Assembly: GCA_029062865.1 (NCBI GenBank) | Contig: JAIDPG010000104.1 | Coordinates: 1-10,849, forward strand | Length of the DNA stretch: 10,849 nucleotides | Source of the DNA: Oscillospiraceae bacterium | GTDB taxonomy: Bacteria > Bacillota > Clostridia > Oscillospirales > Ruminococcaceae | Direction of reading: 5' to 3' | In this document: positions 1 to 5,638 of the stretch, in pieces | How the letters are laid out: each line of letters starts with the position of its first letter | Numbering within the stretch: the stretch's first letter is position 1 | The notes under the pieces: generated by a model | The model's database searches: none | What the model was told of the DNA's origin: nothing | The model's input: the letters and a program-made list of their open reading frames with translations, nothing else | Made by a program: the position numbers and the translations under genes

Positions 1-219
1 TTTTTTTCCGCGGGCTCTCCGCTGTGGTGGGGCGGGAGCTCCCTCGCTCCCCCGACGCAGAGCGTCGAACAAAATGGGCGTAATCCGTGTTTATCGTATA
101 TTCCGACCTAAAGGGGTTCGCATTTACGCTTGGCAAGCGCAGTCAAAAAGCTCGTTTTGGGTAGACAAAAAACTAATAAAAAAGTAAACTTTTTTGAAGG
201 GTTTTCCTGCTTTTGGCAA
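1..219. other. Gene-free left edge with several short GC-rich hairpins
   Basis: I see no convincing gene here. The stretch holds short perfect or near-perfect inverted repeats: GCGG/CCGC (10-13 with 19-22), the 10-bp palindrome GGGAGCTCCC (34-43), CGACGC/GCGTCG with a 3-base loop (53-58 with 62-67), and CGCTTG/CAAGCG around one base (128-140). The left part is GC-rich and the last 50 bases are A/T-rich. It could be the edge of an untranslated or dispersed intergenic element. One forward frame stays open from the window edge to about 111, but it has no visible start or recognisable domain. Confidence 0.4.
178..195 (-). terminator. Weak A/T hairpin, possible terminator of the XRE gene
   Basis: AAAAAAG (178-184) and CTTTTTT (189-195) form a 7-bp stem with a TAAA loop about 25 bases past the XRE stop codon. 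On the minus strand the hairpin is followed by ATTAG and a run of six T. The stem has only one G-C pair, so termination would be weak. Confidence 0.3.
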
Positions 220-438
220 TTACCAGAACTTCCGCTTGTCGTTGGTGAGACCTACGACGTAATCAAGTGAAACGTCGTAATATTTAGCTAAATTTATATA
301 AACTTTTATCGGCACTTCTCTTTTGCCTCGTTCGTATTCGCTGTATTGCTGCTGCTTCATTCCTAAAATCTGCGCAATATTTTCTTGTTTTAGGTTTGCG
401 TCCTCCCGCAAATCTTTTAGCCTTTGGTATGTTTCCAT
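220..438 (-). CDS. XRE/Cro-CI-type HTH transcriptional regulator, 72 aa
   Basis: This is a single-domain helix-turn-helix DNA-binding protein of the XRE (HTH_3) family, cytoplasmic and probably dimeric. The domain fills residues 6-62. The first helices carry LKDLREDANLKQENIAQILG, followed by the recognition helix QQQYSEYERGKREVP and the closing LAKYYDVSLDYVVG that is typical of SinR/CI-like repressors. There is no added sensor, oligomerisation or peptidase domain, so any signal must act through a partner or through expression level. The ATG at 438 has a GAGGT Shine-Dalgarno sequence 8 bases upstream. The gene is divergent from a DUF6809-like gene, and the shared region carries paired palindromes that fit operators for this protein (inference). 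Family assignment is confident; the regulon is not known. Confidence 0.9.
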   Translation of the reverse strand: METYQRLKDLREDANLKQENIAQILGMKQQQYSEYERGKREVPIKVYINLAKYYDVSLDYVVGLTNDKRKFW

Positions 439-453
439 AATGTTATACCTCTT

Positions 454-496
454 TTTTGTGTGATGTATAGAATTTTTTAAATTATATCACACAAAA
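454..496. repeat. 11-bp inverted repeat in the XRE/DUF6809 intergenic region
   Basis: TTTTGTGTGAT (454-464) and ATCACACAAAA (486-496) are exact inverted copies separated by 21 bases. The right arm overlaps the -10/spacer region of the predicted XRE promoter and runs into the first ACAAAACATA site; the left arm lies in the XRE leader. A transcript starting near 474 would not contain both arms, so a DNA-level role is more likely than an RNA hairpin. Confidence 0.5.
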
Positions 497-509
497 CATA
501 TTTTGTATT
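481..509 (-). promoter_or_regulatory. Predicted promoter of the XRE gene
   Basis: On the minus strand a perfect TATAAT (-10, 481-486) lies 17 bases downstream of AATACA (504-509), a poor -35 that matches TTGACA only in its last three bases. Transcription would start near 474, about 36 bases before the ATG. The first palindrome (491-507) lies mostly in the spacer and touches the -35, so a bound repressor would block polymerase. Confidence 0.5.
491..507. promoter_or_regulatory. Putative operator 1
   Basis: ACAAAACATATTTTGTA contains ACAAAA and TTTTGT as inverted half-sites around a 4-base centre. It is identical at 16 of 17 positions to the copy at 516-532, with centres 25 bp apart. It overlaps the predicted XRE promoter and sits just upstream of the -35 of the divergent gene. 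That layout fits autorepression by the adjacent XRE protein; the binding itself is inferred. Confidence 0.6.
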
Positions 510-536
510 GACTTTACAAAACATATGTTGTATAAT
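508..536 (+). promoter_or_regulatory. Promoter of the DUF6809-like gene
   Basis: TTGACT (-35, 508-513) and TATAAT (-10, 531-536) are separated by exactly 17 bases, giving a near-consensus sigma-70/SigA promoter. Expected transcription start is about 543. The second palindromic site fills the spacer. Confidence 0.8.
516..532. promoter_or_regulatory. Putative operator 2
   Basis: ACAAAACATATGTTGTA is the second copy of the palindromic site, with the 10-bp palindrome AACATATGTT in its centre. It occupies the -35/-10 spacer of the strong forward promoter and touches the -10. This is the classical position for a repressor operator. The likely ligand is the neighbouring XRE protein (inference). Confidence 0.65.
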
Positions 537-570
537 TGTATATGTATAACGGAAACAGGAGGAACAAAAA

Positions 571-849
571 ATGACCGACAAAACTATCCGCGCGCTTTAT
601 CTTGGGAAGCTCCGCCCCGAAAAATCGCGCGGCTATAAGACCGTTAAATACACCGAGCACCTGAATGAATTCGAGCGCCTGTATAACGATATAAAATCTG
701 CCTTGCCAAAGGAAAGCCGCTGGCTGCTTGATACAATGATAGAGGAATACAACGAAAGCCAGGGCGAGATAATTATCGACGCGTTTGTAACGGGCTTCAA
801 AATCGGGTTGAGCTTGGCGGCGGAGGGGCTGCGCGTCGATGACGAGTAA
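571..849 (+). CDS. Small DUF6809-like protein, 92 aa
   Basis: This is a soluble, mostly helical small protein of unknown function. From memory it resembles the DUF6809 family of Firmicutes. The N-terminal ALYLGKLRPEK segment (about residues 8-18), a charged central helix (LNEFERLYNDI and LLDTMIEEYNES) and the C-terminal DAFVTGFKIGLSLAAE helix have the pattern of that family (LY.G.I.P near the start, a FI.GF.LG-type motif near the end). There is no signal peptide or membrane segment. AGGAGG (557-562) lies 8 bases before the ATG, a very strong ribosome site. Together with the near-consensus promoter this implies high expression when not repressed. Its partner is the divergent XRE gene. The family call was not checked by search; a toxin, antitoxin or anti-repressor role is possible but unproven. 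Confidence 0.75.
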   Translation: MTDKTIRALYLGKLRPEKSRGYKTVKYTEHLNEFERLYNDIKSALPKESRWLLDTMIEEYNESQGEIIIDAFVTGFKIGLSLAAEGLRVDDE

Positions 850-912
850 ATAATGGCACTTGTCAATTTCACTAGTTTTCGCCATAAAAGTTTGTAATAT
901 TTGTATATTGTG

Positions 913-926
913 TTTAAGCGTTTTCC
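913..926. promoter_or_regulatory. Catabolite/LacI-type operator-like site upstream of the cellobiose phosphorylase gene
   Basis: TTTAAGCGTTTTCC, read on the minus strand as GGAAAACGCTTAAA, resembles the cre consensus TGNAANCGNTNNCA. It keeps the AAnCGnT core but lacks the first T and the C near the end. It lies 3 bases upstream of the predicted -35, where a CcpA- or LacI-family regulator could act. Only the motif supports this; no regulator gene is in the window. Confidence 0.35.
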
Positions 927-929
927 CTC

Positions 930-958
930 TTGTAAATGTCGCGGATTTGATGTATAAT
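930..958 (+). promoter_or_regulatory. Promoter of the cellobiose phosphorylase gene
   Basis: TTGTAA (930-935) and a perfect TATAAT (953-958) are separated by 17 bases. The expected start is near 965, inside the small palindrome AGGTAGTACCT (961-971). The resulting leader is about 68 bases. Confidence 0.65.
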
Positions 959-978
959 TTAGGTAGTACCTGTTTTTG

Positions 979-998
979 CCGCCGAATTCGCGCGGCGG
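979..998 (+). other. GC hairpin in the cellobiose phosphorylase leader
   Basis: CCGCCG (979-984) pairs with CGGCGG (993-998) around an 8-base loop. No T-run follows, so this is not a terminator. It ends about 20 bases before the Shine-Dalgarno sequence and could stabilise the mRNA 5' end. Confidence 0.4.
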
Positions 999-1032
999 GA
1001 ATATGGGAGAATATTGAAAGGAATTTTTGTTT

Positions 1033-3555
1033 ATGAAATTCGGACATTTTGACGACAAGGCAAAAGAGTACGTGATAACCTCGCCGCGTACTCCGTACCC
1101 GTGGATCAACTACCTCGGGACTCAGGGTTTCTTCTCGCTTATCTCCAATACGGCGGGCGGCTATTCGTTCTATAAGGACGCGAGACTGCGCCGCATTACG
1201 CGCTATCGCTATAATAACGTGCCCGTAGATATGGGCGGGCGTTATTTCTACATCAAGGACGGCGACTGCGTGTGGAACCCGGGCTGGAGCCCCGTTAAAA
1301 CCGAGCTCGACGAGTATACTTGCCGCCACGGTCTCGGATATACGATCATTACAGGCAAAAAGAACGGCGTTAAGGCAAGCGTAAAATTCTTCGTGCCGCA
1401 GGATTTCAACGGCGAGATTCAGAAGGTTACTATAACCAATGAAAGCGGCGAGAAAAAATCGCTGAAGCTGACGAGCTTCCTTGAGTGGTGCTTGTGGGAC
1501 GCTAACGACGATACCACCAACTTCCAGAGAAACTATAACACCGGCGAGGTTGAAATCGTCGGCTCGACGATCTACCACAAGACCGAGTATAAGGAGCGCC
1601 GCGATCATTACGCGTTCTATACCGCAAGCGTGCCCGTGCAGGGCTTCGATACCGACCGCGAGAGCTTCCTCGGGCTGTATAACGGCTTTGAGCGCCCCGA
1701 CGCGGTTTTCGAGGGCAAGCCGCATAACTCCGTTGCCGAGGGCTGGTCGCCTATCGCTTCGCACTACATCGAGCTGGAGCTCGCGCCCGGCGAGAGCAAG
1801 GATATCGTGTTCTGCCTCGGCTATGTTGAAATGCCTATCGAGGATAAGTTCGACAAGAGCGGCAATTACGACGGCATTATCGCTTCCTACACCGTTGACG
1901 GCGTCGGCGGCAAGAAGGAGCTCAAGAACGTCATCAACAAGAAAAAGGCTCTTGAGATGATCGAAATGTGCAACACTCCCGAAAAGGCAGACAAGCTGTT
2001 CGAGAGCCTCGCGAATTACTGGGATAAGCTGCTGACTCAATATACCGTTTCTTCTCCCGACGAGAAGGTCAACAGAATGGTCAACATCTGGAACCAGTAT
2101 CAGTGCATGGTTACGTTCAATATGTCACGCTCGGCTTCTTACTTTGAGAGCGGCATCGGACGCGGAATGGGCTTCCGTGATTCCAACCAAGACCTGCTGG
2201 GCTTCGTTCATCAGATCCCCGAGAGAGCGAGAGAACGCCTTATCGACCTCGCGGCGACAATGCTTGAGGACGGCGGCGCTTATCACCAGTATCAGCCGCT
2301 TACGAAAATGGGCAACCACGAGCTCGGCTCGAACTTCAACGACGACCCGCTGTGGATGATACTCGCGGTTGCGCAGTATGTAAAGGAAACGGGCGACGTG
2401 TCTATTTTGGACGAAAAAGTGCCTTATGAGAACAAGCCGGAACTCGCGGACACGATGCTCGACCACTGCAAGCGCGCGTTCAACCACGTCTGCAAGAAGA
2501 TCGGCCCGCACGGACTGCCGCTTTCGGGACGCGCGGACTGGAACGACTGCCTGAACCTGTCGTGCTTCTCCAGCAAGCCCGGCGAGAGCTTCCAGACCTA
2601 CAACAACAAGGAAATGTTCCCGAATCCGCCGTTCTATTCGCAGAACGCGGAATCCGTGATGATCGCGGGTATGTTCTGCTTTATCGCGCCCGAATATCCC
2701 GCAATGTGCCGCCTTAAGGGCGACGAGGCGGAGGCTCAGCGTGCCGAGGCGGAGATCGAGAAAATGCGTAAGGCTACCGTTGAAAAGGGCTACGACGGCG
2801 AGTGGTTCCTGCGCGCTTACGACCACAACGGCAACAAGGTGGGCTCTCACGAGAACGAGGAGGGCAAGATCTTCATCGAGCCGCAGGGCTGGTGTGTTCT
2901 CGCGGGTCTCGGCAAGGACAAGGGCTACGACCTCAAGACGCTTGAGAGCATCGACAAGTATCTGAACAGCGAGCACGGTCTTGTTCTGAACAACCCCGCG
3001 TTCACGACCTATAAGATCGAATACGGCGAGATCTCGACGTATCCGGGCGGTTATAAGGAGAACGCCGGCGTATTCTGCCACAACAACGCGTGGATAATCT
3101 GCGCGGAGGCTGCTGTCGGACACGGCGACAAGGCGTTTGAATATTACAGCAAGATAGCTCCCGCGTTCCGCGAGGAGAAGAGCGATCTGCACCGCACCGA
3201 GCCGTATGTTTACGCGCAGATGATCGCGGGCAAGGACGGCAAGCGCCACGGCGAGGCTAAGAACTCGTGGCTTACCGGCACGGCGGCTTGGAACTTCGTC
3301 GCTATCTCGCAGTACATTCTTGGCGTTAAGCCGCAGTATGAGGGCTTGAAGATCGACCCGTCGATCCCGCACGAGTGGGACGGCTACACGCTCTCGCGTC
3401 AGTTCCGCGGAGCTACCTACAACATCAAGGTAAGCAACCCGAACCACGTAAGCGCGGGCGTTAAGTCTATGACGGTTGACGGCAAGGCTGTCGAGGGGAA
3501 TGTTATTCCCGCGTTTGACGGCGGAGAGCACTCGGTTGAGGTTGTTCTCGGCTAA
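1033..3555 (+). CDS. cbp: Cellobiose phosphorylase, glycoside hydrolase family 94
   Basis: The enzyme splits cellobiose with inorganic phosphate into alpha-D-glucose-1-phosphate and glucose in the cytoplasm; there is no signal peptide. The 840-aa protein has the GH94 order: an N-terminal beta-sandwich (roughly 1-280) opening with MKFGHFDDKAKEYVI, a helical linker, an (alpha/alpha)6 barrel and a C-terminal beta layer. R377 and D383 in GRGMGFRDSNQD and W503/D505 in GRADWNDCLNL match, at a constant offset of 15, the substrate residues and catalytic acid (D490) I recall for the Cellvibrio gilvus enzyme. WLTGTAAW (746-753) is the phosphate-site loop. The whole chain closely resembles clostridial cellobiose phosphorylases (about 811 aa as I recall) rather than chitobiose or cellodextrin enzymes. 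The ATG at 1033 is preferred to an in-frame TTG at 1027, because AAAGGAA (1017-1023) is 9 bases away from it. The gene has its own promoter and terminator. No transporter or beta-glucosidase is nearby. Confidence 0.95.
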   Translation: MKFGHFDDKAKEYVITSPRTPYPWINYLGTQGFFSLISNTAGGYSFYKDARLRRITRYRYNNVPVDMGGRYFYIKDGDCVWNPGWSPVKTELDEYTCRHGLGYTIITGKKNGVKASVKFFVPQDFNGEIQKVTITNESGEKKSLKLTSFLEWCLWDANDDTTNFQRNYNTGEVEIVGSTIYHKTEYKERRDHYAFYTASVPVQGFDTDRESFLGLYNGFERPDAVFEGKPHNSVAEGWSPIASHYIELELAPGESKDIVFCLGYVEMPIEDKFDKSGNYDGIIASYTVDGVGGKKELKNVINKKKALEMIEMCNTPEKADKLFESLANYWDKLLTQYTVSSPDEKVNRMVNIWNQYQCMVTFNMSRSASYFESGIGRGMGFRDSNQDLLGFVHQIPERARERLIDLAATMLEDGGAYHQYQPLTKMGNHELGSNFNDDPLWMILAVAQYVKETGDVSILDEKVPYENKPELADTMLDHCKRAFNHVCKKIGPHGLPLSGRADWNDCLNLSCFSSKPGESFQTYNNKEMFPNPPFYSQNAESVMIAGMFCFIAPEYPAMCRLKGDEAEAQRAEAEIEKMRKATVEKGYDGEWFLRAYDHNGNKVGSHENEEGKIFIEPQGWCVLAGLGKDKGYDLKTLESIDKYLNSEHGLVLNNPAFTTYKIEYGEISTYPGGYKENAGVFCHNNAWIICAEAAVGHGDKAFEYYSKIAPAFREEKSDLHRTEPYVYAQMIAGKDGKRHGEAKNSWLTGTAAWNFVAISQYILGVKPQYEGLKIDPSIPHEWDGYTLSRQFRGATYNIKVSNPNHVSAGVKSMTVDGKAVEGNVIPAFDGGEHSVEVVLG

Positions 3556-3567
3556 TTATTGAAATAA

Positions 3568-3598
3568 GAAAATCCCCCGCAAAGCGGGGGATTTTTTA
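3568..3598. terminator. Bidirectional rho-independent terminator between cbp and the anti-sigma gene
   Basis: AAATCCCCCGC (3570-3580) and GCGGGGGATTT (3584-3594) form an 11-bp stem with an AAA loop, 15 bases after the cbp stop. A T-rich tail follows on the plus strand. On the minus strand the tail is ATTTTCTTATTT, so it can also end the converging sigma/anti-sigma operon, whose stop lies at 3631. Confidence 0.93.
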
Positions 3599-3630
3599 TT
3601 GGGAATTTTGCCGTAATTTTATTGTGAATT

Positions 3631-4782
3631 TTAGTCAAGCGTAAAGGTCGTGTCGCCGATCGTGATTGCTTCGATGTCATCAACGTTTACGGGGTGCTTC
3701 CACATAAGGTGAATATTGCTGAACATCGCGCCGTTTTCATTTGTGGCGTTGCCACCGGTATGTTTATCCCAGAAAAGCACCTCGCCGTCTGTTATCAAGC
3801 CGTCTTTCAGCCGCAGCGTAACATCATCGCGTATTTTTATGGAATTATCGGCGAATTCGTCCATATCCTCCGATTCGATCACTTCCTTTGACTGAGATAT
3901 ACGCAGGTACACCGAGAACGGAGTAAGCTCAACCGTATTGAGAGTATACGTTTCATCTTCAAACGTGAACGGCTGATTGAATTCGACAACAACGTTCTCG
4001 TCGTCGTTTATGAAGTCGAAATCTATCGTGACGGTATCGCAAACGTTCGTTTCAACAAATATGTTGTTGCCGAAGGAAATGCTGAGCCCATTCAGATCAA
4101 ACGCCAGCTCTTTGCCGTCAAGCGAGAGCGGCTTAATATCGTATCTGTGCGCGCAGTGGTAAACGTTGCCGTCCTGTTCGAGTACAATGTCCATATTATT
4201 TGTATCCAGCTGCGTAACATCAAATTCCTCAAAATCATAATTTCCGTTTGGCAGCCGGTTGTTATCAAGATGATCATCTATCAGCTTGAAATAGCTTTTG
4301 GAGTTATCCCATACCGTCAGGATTGCCGTATCTTCTGTTGAATAGGTGTGCTCGATGACATCGTTTTTGAACACATGATCCTCGTCAATGATCAGATCAT
4401 ACAGCAAAAACGATGTGTGCTTGTCGGCAACCACGCCAACCATATTTATTTTGTAGCCGTCGCGCTCGAACGTTTGGTCGAGTTTTTTGCTGCCTATGCC
4501 GTTGATGTTATACCCGAAAAACGCGCTGCCGTCGTTTTTGTCCTCGTTGAACAGCCCGCTTATCGCGGTTTTCAGATTCCAGCCGTTTGCGCCCGCGACG
4601 CAGGTCGTCGCGAGAATGACCGCCGCCGCTATCGCGGGGATAAGCAGCGTTTTTTTGTTTATCCTTCTTTTCATCGGTTTCCCCTCCTCAATCCGCGACA
4701 AAACGGCGGTTTTGATGCTTTCGCTGTTTTTATCGGAATTATTTTCCTCGCAATAGCATTTTTTCAGAATATCCTCAAGCAT
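3631..4782 (-). CDS. Membrane anti-sigma-like protein with a DUF4179-type extracellular domain
   Basis: This is a single-pass membrane protein that probably holds the adjacent sigma factor inactive. The 383 residues divide into a cytoplasmic N-terminus (1-44, ending in the basic KRRINKK), one transmembrane helix (about 45-64, LLIPAIAAAVILATTCVAG) and a large beta-rich extracellular part starting with NGWNLKTAISGLFN. The segment YKINMVGVVADKHTSFLLYDLI resembles the start of DUF4179-like ectodomains in Firmicutes. The zinc-binding HxxxCxxC motif of classical anti-sigma domains is absent; only C9 and C11 are present. I chose the ATG at 4782 over an upstream in-frame TTG because AAAGGGG lies 8 bases before it. 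It overlaps the sigma gene by 8 bases (ATGCTTGA), implying translational coupling. Its anti-sigma role rests on that context and topology. Confidence 0.8.
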   Translation of the reverse strand: MLEDILKKCYCEENNSDKNSESIKTAVLSRIEEGKPMKRRINKKTLLIPAIAAAVILATTCVAGANGWNLKTAISGLFNEDKNDGSAFFGYNINGIGSKKLDQTFERDGYKINMVGVVADKHTSFLLYDLIIDEDHVFKNDVIEHTYSTEDTAILTVWDNSKSYFKLIDDHLDNNRLPNGNYDFEEFDVTQLDTNNMDIVLEQDGNVYHCAHRYDIKPLSLDGKELAFDLNGLSISFGNNIFVETNVCDTVTIDFDFINDDENVVVEFNQPFTFEDETYTLNTVELTPFSVYLRISQSKEVIESEDMDEFADNSIKIRDDVTLRLKDGLITDGEVLFWDKHTGGNATNENGAMFSNIHLMWKHPVNVDDIEAITIGDTTFTLD

Positions 4783-5329
4783 TATCAAAACCCCTTTCCG
4801 TTAAATATTCCTTAAGCTTGCTTCGAGTTCGAGAGAGCTTGGAGCGGACAACGCCCTCGGCGAGGTTCAGCTTTTTCGCGATCTGCGGAGTGCTTTCGCC
4901 GTAGAAATAATATCTCGCGAAGATCTCGCGCTCCTGCTCGGACAATTCCTCCAGCCCTTTGTCAAGGCAGCGCATCGTTTCGCTGAGCTGCGCCGCGTCC
5001 TCCACCGAAAACTCGCTCGGAATGTCGAGCTCCGAGATGTCCTCGCACGGCGGCTTAGCCGATTTGAACCTGTCCTTGACGGCGTTTCTCGCGATAGCGG
5101 AGAGATACGAGCGAAAGCCGAGCCTCGCGTCGAGGGTCTCCCGGTGCTGCCAGAGCGAATAGAACACGTCCGAGCAAAGCTCGTCCACGTCCTGCTCCGA
5201 AAGAATGCCGCGGGAGAAGTTGCGGATAACCGTGCGGACGTAGCCCGTGTAACGGTCGATGATCCCTTTAAGAGCCGCCGTGTCGCCCTTTTTCAGCTTT
5301 GCGGCAAGGCGTTTTTCCGCTGTCTGCAA
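4775..5329 (-). CDS. ECF-type RNA polymerase sigma factor
   Basis: This is a group 4 (extracytoplasmic function) sigma-70 factor that directs RNA polymerase to its own promoter set. With the TTG start at 5329 it has 184 residues. Region 2 covers about 18-87 (IIDRYTGYVRTVIRNF, then DVDELCSDVFYSLWQH and FRSYLSAIARNAVKDRF). A short acidic linker follows. Region 4 covers about 125-178 (LEELSEQEREIFARYY, then the HTH STPQIAKKLNLAEGVVRSKLSRTRSKLKEYL). The frame is open further to a GTG at 5383, but no ribosome site precedes that codon. GGGGGTG (5344-5338) lies 8 bases before the TTG, and the resulting N-terminus MQTAEKRLAAKLKKGD looks normal for the family. It is followed directly by its probable anti-sigma gene and is divergent from two lipoprotein genes. 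Confidence 0.9.
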   Translation of the reverse strand: MQTAEKRLAAKLKKGDTAALKGIIDRYTGYVRTVIRNFSRGILSEQDVDELCSDVFYSLWQHRETLDARLGFRSYLSAIARNAVKDRFKSAKPPCEDISELDIPSEFSVEDAAQLSETMRCLDKGLEELSEQEREIFARYYFYGESTPQIAKKLNLAEGVVRSKLSRTRSKLKEYLTERGFDNA

Positions 5330-5337
5330 TTCCCACG

Positions 5338-5347
5338 CACCCCCTTT
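5338..5347 (-). promoter_or_regulatory. Ribosome binding site that decides the sigma factor start
   Basis: On the minus strand AAAGGGGGTG differs by one base from the ideal GGAGGTG core and sits 8 bases before the TTG at 5329. It lies inside the longer frame that would begin at GTG 5383, which itself has no purine-rich site. Confidence 0.6.
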
Positions 5348-5499
5348 GCGAAATGCCGTTAAACTATAGTTTTGCTCTCTCACTTGTATATACGATATTT
5401 TTTCAAAAACGCGGCAAATATTTGTGTGTTTATTTGATTTTTTTTATTTGAAAATTTCTCAACGTATTCCAATAAAAACCCCCGTAAAACAAATTTGTA

Positions 5500-5513
5500 A
5501 TACTAATTAGTAT
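5500..5513. promoter_or_regulatory. 14-bp perfect palindrome upstream of the lipoprotein operon promoter
   Basis: ATACTAATTAGTAT is fully self-complementary and abuts the predicted -35 (5514-5519) of the lipoprotein operon. Its size and symmetry fit a dimeric regulator such as a MarR-like protein, but no such gene is in the window. It lies between the divergent sigma and lipoprotein genes and could affect both. Confidence 0.5.
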
Positions 5514-5542
5514 GCCACAAACGGATTTGAACGTGTTATAAT
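5514..5542 (+). promoter_or_regulatory. Extended -10 promoter of the lipoprotein operon
   Basis: TGTTATAAT (5534-5542) is a perfect extended -10 element (TGnTATAAT). The -35 at 17-base spacing is weak (GCCACA, 5514-5519), as extended -10 promoters allow. The expected start is near 5549, giving a leader of about 90 bases. This is a housekeeping-type promoter rather than an evident ECF promoter. Confidence 0.65.
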
Positions 5543-5547
5543 AGATT

Positions 5548-5611
5548 GAAAACGGAATTTGGCGTTTTACGGAGACCGTTTTCGGAATTGAATTGTCGTG
5601 ATATTTTCACG
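5548..5611 (+). other. Two potential leader hairpins before the MORN-like lipoprotein
   Basis: GAAAACGG (5548-5555) pairs with CCGTTTTC (5576-5583) at the very 5' end of the predicted mRNA. CGTGA (5597-5601) pairs with TCACG (5607-5611) around a 5-base loop. Neither is followed by a T-run and no known riboswitch is recognised. Confidence 0.3.
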
Positions 5612-5638
5612 GAACGGCACAAGGAAAGGAAAACAATA

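Noticed and set aside
979..998. Riboswitch or attenuator in the cbp leader
   Set aside because: There is only one 6-bp hairpin with no T-run and no alternative pairing visible. The leader is too short for a known aptamer.
514..2040. 508-codon open frame on the minus strand
   Set aside because: It lies opposite cbp and the DUF6809-like gene, spans the cbp promoter, and its translation is low-complexity Ala/Leu/Val/Arg-rich with no domain. It is a codon-bias shadow.
2125..3531. 468-codon open frame on the minus strand
   Set aside because: It is antisense to the well-supported GH94 gene, with a composition driven by complementary codons. It has no ribosome site or recognisable motif.
5330..5383. 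N-terminal extension of the sigma factor to GTG 5383
   Set aside because: No ribosome site precedes it, while a strong one precedes TTG 5329 and gives a family-typical N-terminus. The GTG cannot be fully excluded.
5546..5638. TTG start at 5546 for the MORN-like lipoprotein
   Set aside because: It lies at or before the predicted transcription start and would bury the lipoprotein signal peptide. The ATG at 5639 has a clear ribosome site.
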